A stretch of DNA of 64,000 nucleotides from TMP-7 sp038212445 (GCA_038212445.1 JBBQUM010000031.1:1-64000); one strand, 5' to 3'; positions 1 to 9,130 are shown, counted from the stretch's first letter. Notes: generated by a model from the sequence alone, not told the origin. Translations and numbers: made by a program.

Positions 1-99
1 CACCGCCCTTGGAAAACGCTCCCGCGTTTCCCACATTCCCACAGCGCCTACGATTGCTTCTTTCCTCAAACAAAAGAAAGACTCCAGCCTCACCCACCC

Positions 100-297
100 T
101 CAACGCCCCGCTTCAGGCTCATCCTTCGATGAGAAAATGCTTGGGGCAGGCTCCTTGGCGGTTGGCTTGTCGGTGTTTTCCAGACTGGCGATGGCTCTCA
201 GTCTAGCGGTTTCGTCGTCCTCAGGAATGGCGCGCCGCTTCCAAATGACAACACCGGCGACAGCGAATATGGCAGCGAACAGGAGAAGGTCTGTCAT
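100..297 (-). CDS. small single-pass membrane protein, unknown
   Basis: A 65-residue reading frame starting with ATG. Residues 3-19 form a hydrophobic helix followed by a KRR positive cluster, so it would insert with the C-terminus in the cytoplasm. The remainder is polar and charged, with many Asp, Glu and Lys. I do not recognise a family. It lies 165 bases downstream of the histidine kinase on the same strand and may share its transcript. A GAGG lies about 12 bases before the ATG, which is rather far. It could be a chance frame, although the membrane-helix-plus-charged-tail layout is typical of real small proteins. Confidence 0.4.
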   Translation of the reverse strand: MTDLLLFAAIFAVAGVVIWKRRAIPEDDETARLRAIASLENTDKPTAKEPAPSIFSSKDEPEAGR

Positions 298-462
298 GCG
301 GATACCAGCCCTCAGCTGGTTCTCTCATGACTCAAGCCGCAAGCACATTGCAGGCCACATCTTCGCTCGTCCAGTCAGTCAGATGGCCGGGCAGGAGCCT
401 GCTGACATCGCATTCGTGTTTGGTGGCCCTAGCAAAGATGCGTGGTTTTGCGGCCCGCGAAT

Positions 463-1989
463 CTAGGAGTGTGTGGAGGGGCCCGGGCGCCCTGAGCGCG
501 TCAAAGTAATCTCTACTTCGAGGCCGGCCGGCTTCCGGTTACGGCACGTAACGGTACCGCGGCAGGCGTCAATGCAGCTCTTGACGATAGCCAAACCGAG
601 CCCGACTCCGCCTGTATCGCGGCTGCGTGATGACTCGGGCCGGTAGAAGGGATTAAACAAGCTGGCGAGATCTTCGTCCGGAACGCCCGGACCCGAGTCG
701 GCCACTGTGATGATGACGTTGTCCCCGGCTGCGACCGCAGAGACGGCAATCGGACCCGCGTCGCCGGCATAGCGGTTCGCATTGCGAAGAAGGTTTGACA
801 AAGCACGCGTAAGGTAATGCTCGTTGGCGTGCACGCTCAACTGTGCGTCGACGGTAACCTGAACATTATTACGTGATGGAATCTCACGGGCCAAGACGCG
901 TTCCAGTAGAGGCGCAAGCGGCACATCCGCCAGTTCGGCGCTACCGGCGTCCATCCCTGCTTTGGAAAACGAAAGCAGTTCATTCACCAGTCCGGACATC
1001 TCCTGAATCTCGTCCCGAAGCACCGCTACCTGTGGATTGGCGGTGTCGTCCATGCGCTGTTCGAGAATGCCCAAGGCAAATTGGATCCGCGCGATGGGTG
1101 CGGAAAGTTCATGGGCGATATCGCCGAGAAAGCGTTTCTGATCCTTCACGAAACTCCCCAATCTCGCGGCTAGTTGGTTAATCTCGCCGCCGAGCAATCC
1201 GAGTTCATCGCGCCGGTCGTCGGCGACATGGGCATCGAAATGTCCTTCGGCGATGCGCCCAGTTACTCGACTCATGTTGGCTACCGATTTGGTGAGCCCT
1301 CTGACGAACGGAAGCCAGCAGAGGATGGACAGCACTGCCACCCCCAGCGGCAGTGCCAGGCCCACACGCCAGTCAAAGAACAGACCGTTGGTAAACAATG
1401 AGGACGAACGAATCAGCAGCACAGCCGGTACGCGGCGGTGGTCGATACGATCCTGAACCGGCATTCTCACGCCGGCCCAATACGCGGTGGGCGAGGACGT
1501 ATTCACAACGAAGACTCGTTCGTCCCGCCTGGGCCTGGGCTCGGGTCCGCGACCGTCAGGGGGTGGACGTTCAGCCACGCGATCCTGCTCGGGCGGAGGC
1601 GGCCGGTCGTCATCGTCTTCTTTCGGCGGAGGCAGCGCAGCAGCGGGCCGGGGCGGCCTCGAAGGGTCCGGCTGGCGCAGTCGGGTAATCAGGTCGGCTG
1701 GTAAATCGACTTGCGGACCGAGCAGCGTGCGGCCTTGCGGATCGATCAGGTAGAAAGAAGCGCCGTATCTTTCGTTATATAGAGGAAGCAGTTTCTCGTC
1801 GAGTCCGGGTGGAGCGGACTGCAAGTCGAGGCGGAATGAGTTGGCGATCGCCTGGATGCGGTCGCGCGCCGGGCCAAGCAGTAGGGATTCGGTACCCATG
1901 CCGAGTTGCACGCGAGCAAACACCAGCAGACAAAGGGCGAGCAACCCGACATTCAGAAGAGCCAGCAGCAGGACTTTACGGGAGAGCAT
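463..1989 (-). CDS. CpxA-like sensor histidine kinase
   Basis: Inner-membrane sensor kinase of 508 residues. TM1 is about residues 5-27, the periplasmic loop runs to about 204, TM2 is about 205-230, then HAMP, HisKA with the phospho-His in a HELSAPI motif near residue 293, and HATPase_c (N box NLLRNANR, G1 box DSGPGVP, G2 box VGLGLAIVK). The HELSAP form replaces the usual HELRTP. The loop holds an unusual Pro- and acid-rich stretch at about residues 108-158. The ATG overlaps the regulator stop as TGATG, so the pair is translationally coupled. The closest general model is CpxA/RstB. The stimulus is not visible from the sequence. Confidence 0.88.
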   Translation of the reverse strand: MLSRKVLLLALLNVGLLALCLLVFARVQLGMGTESLLLGPARDRIQAIANSFRLDLQSAPPGLDEKLLPLYNERYGASFYLIDPQGRTLLGPQVDLPADLITRLRQPDPSRPPRPAAALPPPKEDDDDRPPPPEQDRVAERPPPDGRGPEPRPRRDERVFVVNTSSPTAYWAGVRMPVQDRIDHRRVPAVLLIRSSSLFTNGLFFDWRVGLALPLGVAVLSILCWLPFVRGLTKSVANMSRVTGRIAEGHFDAHVADDRRDELGLLGGEINQLAARLGSFVKDQKRFLGDIAHELSAPIARIQFALGILEQRMDDTANPQVAVLRDEIQEMSGLVNELLSFSKAGMDAGSAELADVPLAPLLERVLAREIPSRNNVQVTVDAQLSVHANEHYLTRALSNLLRNANRYAGDAGPIAVSAVAAGDNVIITVADSGPGVPDEDLASLFNPFYRPESSRSRDTGGVGLGLAIVKSCIDACRGTVTCRNRKPAGLEVEITLTRSGRPGPSTHS

Positions 1990-2714
1990 CAGGCCTGCTC
2001 CGGACGCTTCAACATGTAGCCCACTCCGCGCACGGTCTCAATCCAGCGTGGCGACTTGGCGTCGTCGGCCAGTTTTCGGCGTAGAGAGGAGATGTGAACG
2101 TCGATGGACCGGTCGAAGCCTTCGAAATCACGATCAGCCACTTCCAGCAGCAACTGCTCGCGGCTCTTCACCCGGCCGGAGGCACGGGCGAGAGACAGAA
2201 GGATATCGAACTCCTGGCGGGTGAGGTCGAGTTTCTGATTGTCGAGCACGGCGGAATGCGCCGCGGGATCAATGCATAAGGATCCGATGGCCAGCGGAGC
2301 ATTGCGTCGATCGGTAGATTGCGCTTCGGCCATCACAGACCGTCGCAACACCGCACGCAGCCGGGCGAGAAGTTCGCGCGTCGAAAAGGTCTTGGGCAGA
2401 TAGTCGTCGGCGCCCATTTCGAGTCCGACAATCCGGTCAGCCTCCTCGCCGCGTCCGGTGAGCATGAGCACCGGAACGGTGGAATGAATTCGAATGCGGC
2501 GAAGGACCTCGAATCCGTCCATGCCGGGCAGCATAACGTCGAGGATGACGGCATGGAACGTGTCGCGTAGTGCCATTTCAAGACCGGCGGGCCCGGTGTG
2601 GGCCATCGAAACGGCATATCCCATGCCTTCCAGGTACTCCTTGACCAGACGGCAGAGGCGAACGTCGTCCTCAATCAGAAGCAGTCGCGTAGGTGGTGCT
2701 GTAGGTACCAACAC
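1989..2714 (-). CDS. CpxR/OmpR-family response regulator
   Basis: Cytoplasmic transcription regulator of 241 residues. The receiver domain has the acidic pair at residues 16-17, phospho-Asp D59 (VILDVMLPG), the switch Thr T86 and Lys K108. A winged-helix DNA-binding domain occupies the C-terminus, with the typical DVHISSLRRKL and TVRGVGYML segments. After the conserved Lys, the usual Pro is replaced by Thr (KTF instead of KPF). It is the first gene of the pair and overlaps the kinase by one base. It is divergent from the di-heme oxidoreductase gene, whose upstream region it could regulate (inference). Confidence 0.9.
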   Translation of the reverse strand: MLVPTAPPTRLLLIEDDVRLCRLVKEYLEGMGYAVSMAHTGPAGLEMALRDTFHAVILDVMLPGMDGFEVLRRIRIHSTVPVLMLTGRGEEADRIVGLEMGADDYLPKTFSTRELLARLRAVLRRSVMAEAQSTDRRNAPLAIGSLCIDPAAHSAVLDNQKLDLTRQEFDILLSLARASGRVKSREQLLLEVADRDFEGFDRSIDVHISSLRRKLADDAKSPRWIETVRGVGYMLKRPEQA

Positions 2715-2934
2715 TTTTCCTTTTCAAGTTACGGCCAGTTGATTCTACCGCCTAAGGATTTTACCTAGCGCTTACGAAATGCCGCTTAGAGCCCTCCGTG
2801 AGCGGGCGATCGGGCTTTCAACTTTGCAATGTCTTAACAATTCTCTCCTCTTTCCACACAGCTTTCTAACGCGCGCCGGTTGTAATCGAAAGCACGGGAA
2901 TGATCGCGACTGACTGAGAACGAGAGAGGCTTTC

Positions 2935-4188
2935 ATGCTAAACACTGGCTTTGCAATAATGGCTGCGATTGTCGCAGCGGGTACGCTCCTGGGACAAACG
3001 GATCCAGGGCCGCGAAAGGGACCGCCGCTTCCGGCCATGCCCCTCAGAGGATTATCGTCGGGAGAACTAAAGCTCTTCCAGGACGGACTGACCGCTTTCC
3101 GGGAAGACGATCAAGTGGCCAATGGATTGGGGCCGCGATTCAACCTGGACAGTTGTGGGGGATGCCACTCGCATCCGGCCATTGGTGGGACAAGTCCTGC
3201 CGTCAATCCGCAGATCGCGGTAGCAACCCGGAATGGGGCGTTGAACAAGGTCCCGGGTTTTCTGCAGCCGAACGGACCGGTACGCGTCGTCAGGCCGCGG
3301 AGCACGGGCGGCGGAGTGAGCAACCTATTCGTGATCACCGGACGAGCCGACGCTCCTTCCACCTGCAAGATTCAGCAGCCGGATTTCTCGAATACGAATG
3401 ACCTGACGTTCCGCATTCCCACGCCGACCTTCGGACTGGGATTGGTGGAAGCGATTCCCGACGGCGTGCTCAAAGCCAACCTCGCCGCCAACGCGCAACG
3501 CAAGCAGACTTTGGGCATTCGCGGACGCTTCAACACCAACGGCAACGACGGCACCATCACGCGCTTCGGGTGGAAAGCGCAGAATAAGTCGCTGCTCATT
3601 TTCTCGGGCGAAGCGTACAACGTGGAGGTTGGCGTGACCAACGAGTTGTTCCCGCAAGAGCGTGAGGACGATCCATCGTGCGCCACTAACGCCGCGCCCG
3701 AAGATCACACGGATACCGCACTCGGGACAGCCGGCGACGTCATGGCCTTCACGATGTTCATGCGCTATCTGGCGCCGCCGCGTCCAGCGCCGTCCAATCC
3801 TCAACTGGATCGGGGAAGGGCGATGTTCGATGCGGTGGGTTGCACAATGTGCCATACGCCGGTGCTGCAGACGGGCCAGTCGTCGAGTCCGGCGCTGAAC
3901 CAGCAACCGGTGGTACTTTACTCCGACTTGGCGATTCACAGGATGGGTCAAGGCTTGGCGGATGGAATCTCGCAAGGCGATGCTCGCGGCGACGATTGGC
4001 GGACAGCACCTTTGTGGGGCGTCGGCGACCGCCTGTTCCTGCTACACGACGGCCGTACGGGCGACCTGGTGCAGGCAATCGGGCAGCACGACAGTCCGGG
4101 CTCTGAGGCGTCGGCGGTGGTGAGGAATTTTAATGCGCTCGCGCCGCAGGATAAGCAGACGCTATTGTACTTCGTCCGGTCACTTTAG
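2935..4188 (+). CDS. secreted di-heme oxidoreductase (DUF1111 / thiol oxidoreductase-like)
   Basis: Exported c-type cytochrome of 417 residues. An N-terminal hydrophobic signal (residues 1-20) precedes two heme-binding motifs: CGGCH at residues 74-78 and CTMCH at 303-307. The spacing and the segment around PLWGVGDRLFLLHDGR fit the di-heme oxidoreductase family (DUF1111), which includes insulin-like-metal/thiol oxidoreductase annotations and resembles MauG-type peroxidases. It probably acts in the periplasm with electron transfer to or from other cytochromes, but the substrate is unknown. A GAGAGAGG sits five bases before the ATG. It is divergent from the CpxR-like regulator and 220 bases away from it. 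Confidence 0.85.
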   Translation: MLNTGFAIMAAIVAAGTLLGQTDPGPRKGPPLPAMPLRGLSSGELKLFQDGLTAFREDDQVANGLGPRFNLDSCGGCHSHPAIGGTSPAVNPQIAVATRNGALNKVPGFLQPNGPVRVVRPRSTGGGVSNLFVITGRADAPSTCKIQQPDFSNTNDLTFRIPTPTFGLGLVEAIPDGVLKANLAANAQRKQTLGIRGRFNTNGNDGTITRFGWKAQNKSLLIFSGEAYNVEVGVTNELFPQEREDDPSCATNAAPEDHTDTALGTAGDVMAFTMFMRYLAPPRPAPSNPQLDRGRAMFDAVGCTMCHTPVLQTGQSSSPALNQQPVVLYSDLAIHRMGQGLADGISQGDARGDDWRTAPLWGVGDRLFLLHDGRTGDLVQAIGQHDSPGSEASAVVRNFNALAPQDKQTLLYFVRSL

Positions 4189-4228
4189 CTCGGAGGAACC
4201 GGGGTGGGCTGAATGGGAGTCCGCCCCG

Positions 4229-4675
4229 CTAGTTCTTGGGCAGGGTAACGGTGCGCAACCAGAACTCTTCGATGAGCCGCACGATCCGGAAGAACTCATC
4301 CAGGTCCATCGGCTTGGCAATATAGCAGTTGGCGTTCAAGCCATAGGCGGTTTGAACGTCCTGGGCGGCACGCGACGTCGTCATTACGAGAACGGGAATG
4401 CTCTTCAGAAGGGGGTCAGTCTTAATTTCGCTTAACACTTCCCGACCGCTTTTCCGGGGGAGATTAAGATCGAGCAGGATTAAGTCGGGCGTGAGAGCGT
4501 CGGTGAAAGGATGTTGGCGTCGAAGAAAACTCATCGCCTCAACTCCGTCCCTCGCAACCCTAAGATTTACCTGGAGCTTACACTCTTTCAGAGCTTCCTG
4601 AGTGAGGCGAATGTCACCCGGGTTGTCCTCCACCATCAGCAGTTCGACCGGGCGATTAACTTCTGACACATCCAT
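4229..4675 (-). CDS. single-domain response regulator (Rcp1/CheY-like)
   Basis: A 148-residue protein consisting only of a receiver domain. The acidic pocket is in VEDNPGD (residues 15-21), the phospho-Asp is D69 (LILLDLNLP), and the conserved Lys is in IAKPMD. The EDNPGDIRLTQEAL signature and the roughly 140-residue length match the Rcp1-type regulators that partner with phytochromes or hybrid kinases. There is no output domain and no kinase next to it, so the partner is elsewhere in the genome. It is convergent with the di-heme oxidoreductase, with a 40-base gap that holds a GC-rich imperfect hairpin. Confidence 0.88.
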   Translation of the reverse strand: MDVSEVNRPVELLMVEDNPGDIRLTQEALKECKLQVNLRVARDGVEAMSFLRRQHPFTDALTPDLILLDLNLPRKSGREVLSEIKTDPLLKSIPVLVMTTSRAAQDVQTAYGLNANCYIAKPMDLDEFFRIVRLIEEFWLRTVTLPKN

Positions 4676-4814
4676 TTTTTGATTCCACAGATGAACGCAA
4701 CAAGGTGGCCAACGGACCGCCGTTTAGAATGTGAAGCTTATCACAATTTTCGAAATCCCGTCGGGAGATTTTACCTGGCTGACTACCCAAAAGTTCACAT
4801 TAATGAGTCCACAC

Positions 4815-5324
4815 TCATCCCTCGGGCATCGTCAGATGTCGATACCGGCTCGCGAAGAACAGCAGAGGCCTTCCGCCCGTCAACTGCGTTTCCAACACTT
4901 CGCCCAGCATCATGATGTGATCGCCCGCGGGAATGCGATCCACCACGCGGCACGAAAGTGAAGCAATCGCTCCGGTGATCTGTGGAGCACCTGCGATGCC
5001 AGGCTGCCAGGCAACACCATCGAACCTTGGGTCGCAGCTTTGGGCAAACCGGGATGAAATGCGTTCCTGATCCTCGGCCAGCACGTTTATGCAGAAATCC
5101 GTTGCGCGGTTAAAGCAATCGAGCAAACTGCACCCAAGGTCGATACAAACCATCACCAGCGGAGGCTCGGCTGAGACCGAAACAAACGAGTTAGCAGTGA
5201 AGCCGTGAGGTTCACCGCTCGAATCCGCAGTGGTTACAACAGTGACGCCGGTAGCAAATTGAGAGCAGACTTGACGGAATTCGTCACGGGGAACAGGGCG
5301 AGAAATACCGGGCACGCTTGACAA
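4815..5324 (-). CDS. flavin reductase-like FMN-binding split-barrel protein
   Basis: A 169-residue protein of the flavin reductase (HpaC/FRP) split-barrel fold. The segment FATGVTVVTT near the N-terminus, the GFTANSFVSVS loop and PLVMVCID strand are typical for FMN/FAD binding. Such proteins use NAD(P)H to reduce free flavin for a partner monooxygenase, or bind FMN as an enzyme in their own right. No monooxygenase is next to it. The start is uncertain: TTG at 5324 gives the longest frame, while a GTG nine bases further in (5315) is better spaced from an AAGAG. It is divergent from the HU gene, whose -35 box overlaps its start. Confidence 0.82.
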   Translation of the reverse strand: MSSVPGISRPVPRDEFRQVCSQFATGVTVVTTADSSGEPHGFTANSFVSVSAEPPLVMVCIDLGCSLLDCFNRATDFCINVLAEDQERISSRFAQSCDPRFDGVAWQPGIAGAPQITGAIASLSCRVVDRIPAGDHIMMLGEVLETQLTGGRPLLFFASRYRHLTMPEG

Positions 5325-5347
5325 GCTCTTAAATCCAATCTTATCAT
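5318..5347 (+). promoter_or_regulatory. sigma-70-type promoter of the HU gene
   Basis: TTGACA at 5318-5323 and TATCAT at 5342-5347 are separated by 18 bases. This gives a predicted start near 5354 and a leader of about 20 bases that carries the AGGAGG ribosome site. The -35 box overlaps the first codons of the divergent flavin reductase. Confidence 0.6.
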
Positions 5348-5374
5348 GGGTTTTCGCTTTCCGAGGAGGCTCTT

Positions 5375-5644
5375 TTGATCAAGCTCGACATAATCAACGA
5401 AGTTGTCAACAAAACCGGCATCACCAAGACCAAGGCCGAAATGGCCGTGGAAACCGTCTTCGAGACAATGAAAAGGGCCCTCGGCCAGGGTGAGCGCATC
5501 GAGCTGCGCGGCTTTGGGATTTTCAACGTCAGGCCGCGAAAGACCGGCATTGGACGAAATCCTCGCACCGGCGCCGAGGTCGCAATTCCTCCCGGAAAGG
5601 CAGTGCGTTTCAAGCCGGGTAAAGAGCTCCAGACGCTACAGTAA
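5375..5644 (+). CDS. HU/IHF-family DNA-binding protein
   Basis: An 89-residue nucleoid protein of the HU/IHF family, which bends and compacts DNA as a dimer. The N-terminal helices (residues 1-40) are followed by GFGIFNVRPRKTG and the conserved DNA-grasping arm RNPRTG with the following proline. Length and motifs are complete. The start is TTG, supported by a perfect AGGAGG at 5364-5369, five bases before it, and by a clear promoter just upstream. The next gene begins 9 bases after the stop, so the two are probably co-transcribed. Confidence 0.92.
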   Translation: MIKLDIINEVVNKTGITKTKAEMAVETVFETMKRALGQGERIELRGFGIFNVRPRKTGIGRNPRTGAEVAIPPGKAVRFKPGKELQTLQ

Positions 5645-5653
5645 CCGGCATCT

Positions 5654-6610
5654 GTGAGTAACGACGGGCCGTCACAGGCCCCCCAACAGTCGACCGGCAA
5701 CGGATACAGTGACCCGCTTGCAACGCGACCCGGACGTCCAGCGGCTCGCTGGTGGCTACACATTCTTCTATTGGTTCTGACGTTCATCACCACGTCGGTA
5801 ATGGGCGCGGCGTTTGTTCGTAGCTTCGAGAGAGGCCTGCCGGTGGACCTCGTTGCGGCACTCGACGGCTATGTTGAGTTGCTGCACCATCCAGCGATCC
5901 TGCTTACTGGATTTTCCTTCTCTGTTCCGCTAATCGCGATCCTGCTCGCCCATGAACTGGGCCACTATCTCACCTGCCGCCGGTACAACGTTGACGCAAG
6001 CCTGCCCTACTTCATCCCCTTTCCCGCGCCTATCGGAACTTTCGGTGCGTTTATCCGCATAAGGGCGCCGATCTACTCGCGCAGCGCGCTGTTCGATATC
6101 GCGTCCAACGGGCCGCTGGCCGGGTTCGTCCTGCTGGTACCGGTTCTGGTGTTGGGGACGTGGCTATCGAAGGTGTTACCCGGAGCGGGGGAGCAGGGCG
6201 ACTTTGTGTTTGGCGTCCCGCTGATCCTCCGGCTGATTGAAGGGGCGATCTTTCCAGGCGTCCCTGCTTCGGATATTTACCTGCACCCGATGGCACGGGC
6301 GGCGCTGGTAGGAGTGCTCGCAACTTCCCTGAACCTGCTGCCCATCGGGCAACTCGACGGCGGCCATATCCTCTACGCCTTTGTGGGGAACCGCGCCAAA
6401 TTGATTTCGCGGGTACTCATCGTGGCGCTGCTGCCGCTCGCCTTCTTTTGGACAAGCTGGCTGATCTGGGCCGTTTTCCTGTTCTTTTTCGCGCTGAGGC
6501 ACCCGGCGATCTTCGACCCCCGCCCCCTGGACTTGCGGCGCGTGGTGCTGGCAGCGGTCTGCGCGATAATTCTCATACTGTGCTTCACCGTGGAGCCCAT
6601 TCGTCGATGA
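5654..6610 (+). CDS. site-2 protease family (M50), EGY-like membrane metalloprotease
   Basis: Integral membrane zinc protease of 318 residues with about seven hydrophobic segments. The HELGH motif (H100, E101, H104) lies in a membrane helix, and the second metal ligand is the Asp of LDGGH near residue 235. The PYFIPFPAPIGTFGAFIRI segment after HELGH is like that of EGY-type proteases of plants and bacteria, and there is no PDZ domain, so this is not RseP. The proline- and polar-rich N-terminal 35 residues are probably cytoplasmic. The start is GTG. The stop overlaps the next start as ATGA. The substrate is unknown. Confidence 0.87.
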   Translation: MSNDGPSQAPQQSTGNGYSDPLATRPGRPAARWWLHILLLVLTFITTSVMGAAFVRSFERGLPVDLVAALDGYVELLHHPAILLTGFSFSVPLIAILLAHELGHYLTCRRYNVDASLPYFIPFPAPIGTFGAFIRIRAPIYSRSALFDIASNGPLAGFVLLVPVLVLGTWLSKVLPGAGEQGDFVFGVPLILRLIEGAIFPGVPASDIYLHPMARAALVGVLATSLNLLPIGQLDGGHILYAFVGNRAKLISRVLIVALLPLAFFWTSWLIWAVFLFFFALRHPAIFDPRPLDLRRVVLAAVCAIILILCFTVEPIRR

Positions 6611-7353
6611 GGATCTCGGCGACGATCATCACCTACAACGAAGAGCGAAATATTGCGCGCGCCATTGAAAGCCTGCGCTGCTGCGACGAAATTCTGGTGC
6701 TGGACAGCGGATCCACCGACCGTACCTGTGAGGTTGCCACCAACCTCGGCGGCCGCATCATCGAAACCTCGTGGCGGGGTTATGCGGGACAGAAGAACTT
6801 TGCATCAGAGCAAGCCGCAAACGACTGGATTCTGTCCATCGATGCGGATGAGGCACTGAGCGAAGCGCTTGAGGCGGAAATCTGGCAGATCAAGCGCGAT
6901 GGTCCACGCTTCGACGCCTACACGGTCCCGAGGCTGGCGCAGTACCTGGGACGGTGGATCTTCCATTCCGGCTGGCATCCCGATCGGAAGATTCGGTTAT
7001 TCAACCGCACCAAGGCGACATGGAAGGGTGAGTTTGTTCACGAGTCCGTGAAGGTGGACGGATCGGTGGGCCATCTGGAAGCGAACCTGCTTCACTTCAC
7101 ATGTCACTCGCTCTCCGAGCATCTGAAAACACTCGACCGCTACACCACCCTCGCCGCCGAGCAGATCATCGCCGAGAAACGCCCGGTCACCTTCACCCGA
7201 CTGTTATTCGATCCTCCATGGACGTTTTTCCAGACCTACATTCTGAAAGCCGGCTACCTCGATGGAGTGGAGGGACTGATCATCGCCAATATGGCGGCGC
7301 TCTACAATTTCCTCAAATACGCTAAGGTGCGTTTTATGAAGCCGGGGCGGTAG
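6607..7353 (+). CDS. glycosyltransferase family 2, WaaE/KdtX-like
   Basis: A 248-residue cytoplasmic GT-A glycosyltransferase. It has the nucleotide-sugar site TIITYNEERN, the LDSGSTDRT segment and the DADE metal motif (SIDADEAL). The WHPDRKIRLFNR and HES segments are typical of WaaE/KdtX enzymes that modify the lipopolysaccharide core. The start at 6607 is chosen because its ATG overlaps the protease stop as ATGA and because the family begins right at this point. A longer in-frame extension to 6448 would only translate the protease gene in another frame. It probably acts in envelope polysaccharide assembly with the next gene. Confidence 0.88.
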   Translation: MRISATIITYNEERNIARAIESLRCCDEILVLDSGSTDRTCEVATNLGGRIIETSWRGYAGQKNFASEQAANDWILSIDADEALSEALEAEIWQIKRDGPRFDAYTVPRLAQYLGRWIFHSGWHPDRKIRLFNRTKATWKGEFVHESVKVDGSVGHLEANLLHFTCHSLSEHLKTLDRYTTLAAEQIIAEKRPVTFTRLLFDPPWTFFQTYILKAGYLDGVEGLIIANMAALYNFLKYAKVRFMKPGR

Positions 7354-7357
7354 CACA

Positions 7358-8227
7358 TTGAAGGTCATCCATTTCGATTGCGGCAAAGGGATGCAAGGCG
7401 GGCAGTGGCAGGTTCTGTACCTGGCTCGCGGATTGCGCGAGCGGGGCCACGAACAAGCGCTATTTGTGCAAGGTGAACTGGCAGACCGGGCCAGGATAGA
7501 AGGGTTCGATGTTCGCATCAGCGGTCCGATGGCATCCTCGGACCTGGTGCACGCACACGATTCACGCGGACATACACTGGCGGTGCTTCGTGCCAGGGTT
7601 CCGGTGGTGGTATCGCGACGGGTAGGCTTTCCGCCGGGCGACGGCTTCCTGTCAAGATTGAAGTACGGCCGCGCGGCGCATTACATCGCGGTGTCGCGGT
7701 ATGTGGCCGGCACGTTGCACGACGCGGGCGTAAAGCCAGAGCGTGTAACCGTCGTTTATGATGGTGTACCGATACCGGCGTTCGAGGAGCCTGGGCTCGA
7801 CGAGCCTGTGGTTGGGATCATGAAGGATCCGCTGTCGCCTCTGCTGATGGAGGCAGCGCGCGCAGCCGGCGTCGAAGTGCGACCTGTGGCCGACCTTGTT
7901 ACGGATCTGGGTCACGCGCGAGCATTGGCCTACGTCTCGGCCATGCAAGGCCTGGGATCAGCCGCAATCCTGGCGATGTCGCGGGGCGTCCCGGTAATTG
8001 CCAGCCGCGCGGCAGGCGGATTGCCGGAGTTGGTCGAAGATGGAAGGACGGGATTGTTGGTGGAGAATTCGATTGAGACGATCGCGGCGGCACTCACGCG
8101 CATTGCGGGAAACCGCGAATACGCGCGGCAGTTGGGCGTTGAATCCTATAGGCGCGCGGTGCGGGAGTTTTCAAGCGACGTCATGGTGAACCGAACGGTC
8201 GCGGTGTATCAAAGGATGATCGCATGA
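7358..8227 (+). CDS. compact glycosyltransferase family 4
   Basis: A 289-residue GT-B type glycosyltransferase. The N-terminus (GKGMQGGQWQVLYLARGL) is the acceptor side. The C-terminal EAMSRG-like segment (ILAMSRGVPVIASRAAGGLPELV) is the donor nucleotide-sugar site of GT4 enzymes. Family members are usually 350-400 residues, and here the linker and the first part of the C-terminal domain are short, although the frame is continuous. The start is TTG, five bases after the previous stop. The stop overlaps the next ATG as ATGA. It most likely acts with its neighbour on lipopolysaccharide or another surface glycan. Confidence 0.84.
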   Translation: MKVIHFDCGKGMQGGQWQVLYLARGLRERGHEQALFVQGELADRARIEGFDVRISGPMASSDLVHAHDSRGHTLAVLRARVPVVVSRRVGFPPGDGFLSRLKYGRAAHYIAVSRYVAGTLHDAGVKPERVTVVYDGVPIPAFEEPGLDEPVVGIMKDPLSPLLMEAARAAGVEVRPVADLVTDLGHARALAYVSAMQGLGSAAILAMSRGVPVIASRAAGGLPELVEDGRTGLLVENSIETIAAALTRIAGNREYARQLGVESYRRAVREFSSDVMVNRTVAVYQRMIA

Positions 8228-9042
8228 TCGAAAGTGTCCTTGGCTTTCTCGCTGGACTTCTGATCGGCAGCTTTCTGAACGTTTGCATTTTCCGTTTGCC
8301 GCGCGATCTGTCGGTGGTGCGGCCCCGCTCATTCTGTCCCGCGTGCGAGCAGACCATCGCCTGGTACGACAACATCCCGGTGGTCAGCTTCATCCTCCTT
8401 CGCGGGCGCTGCCGTCGTTGTAACGAGCCGATTTCTATTCGCTATCCTTTGGTTGAACTGGTGACGGCCGTACTTTTCAGTGGGGCTCTTTATCACTACG
8501 GAGTGTCGCTGCCGGCGTTGAAGTTCTGCGCGTTCAGCGCGATCATCGTAACCCTGGTGGCGGCCGATTTGGAGGAGCGCATTCTCCCCGACGAGTTTAC
8601 GCTGGGCGGCGTCGTGTTAGGTCTCATCCTTGCCTGGTTTGCGCCGCTCAATATCGCACTCGCCTACCTCCTGGCGCCCAATAGCCGGAATACGCACCTG
8701 CTCAGCGTAATTGAAGCGGCGCTCGGGGCTATCGTCGCCGCCGGCGCCATCTGGCTCGTGGGTGAGTTGTACTACCGGCTCCGCAAACGCGAGGGTCTTG
8801 GGTTTGGCGACGTCAAGATGGTGGCGATGATCGGCGCGTTCATGGGTTTGCAGGGCGCACTGCTCACATTGATAGCGGGATCGATCCTGGGCGGCATCGG
8901 CGGGTTGATTTATATCTTTCTCACTGGAAAGAATGCGTCTACGTACCAACTTCCGTTTGGCGCGTTTCTCGGAGTTTCCGCCATGGCGATCGCCGTTTTC
9001 GGTGAGGCGATTGTGCGCTGGTACCTCAAGATGGGATCATAA
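8224..9042 (+). CDS. type IV prepilin peptidase (PilD/GspO)
   Basis: Membrane aspartic protease of 272 residues that cleaves and methylates type IV pilin-like precursors. The N-terminal part has the conserved SFLNVCIFRLP segment and the four zinc-binding cysteines C38, C41, C63 and C66. Two catalytic Asp motifs follow: DLEERILPDE and GFGDVKMV. About seven membrane segments are visible. Both the protease and the N-methyltransferase parts look complete. The gene overlaps the glycosyltransferase by four bases. The PilT-type ATPase at 16617-17798 is in the window, but the main pilus genes are not. Confidence 0.93.
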   Translation: MIESVLGFLAGLLIGSFLNVCIFRLPRDLSVVRPRSFCPACEQTIAWYDNIPVVSFILLRGRCRRCNEPISIRYPLVELVTAVLFSGALYHYGVSLPALKFCAFSAIIVTLVAADLEERILPDEFTLGGVVLGLILAWFAPLNIALAYLLAPNSRNTHLLSVIEAALGAIVAAGAIWLVGELYYRLRKREGLGFGDVKMVAMIGAFMGLQGALLTLIAGSILGGIGGLIYIFLTGKNASTYQLPFGAFLGVSAMAIAVFGEAIVRWYLKMGS

Positions 9043-9130
9043 AGTTTCTCTGCAACAGCCTGTTCGAATTGTGATAAACTACTTTACGGTATGAAGTCGA
9101 TGCGAGTGCTGCCCTCCCGGTGTGATCGGT

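Noticed and set aside
6448..6606. An N-terminal extension of the WaaE-like glycosyltransferase
   Set aside because: It would translate the end of the protease gene in another frame. The ATGA overlap at 6607 and family alignment give the real start.
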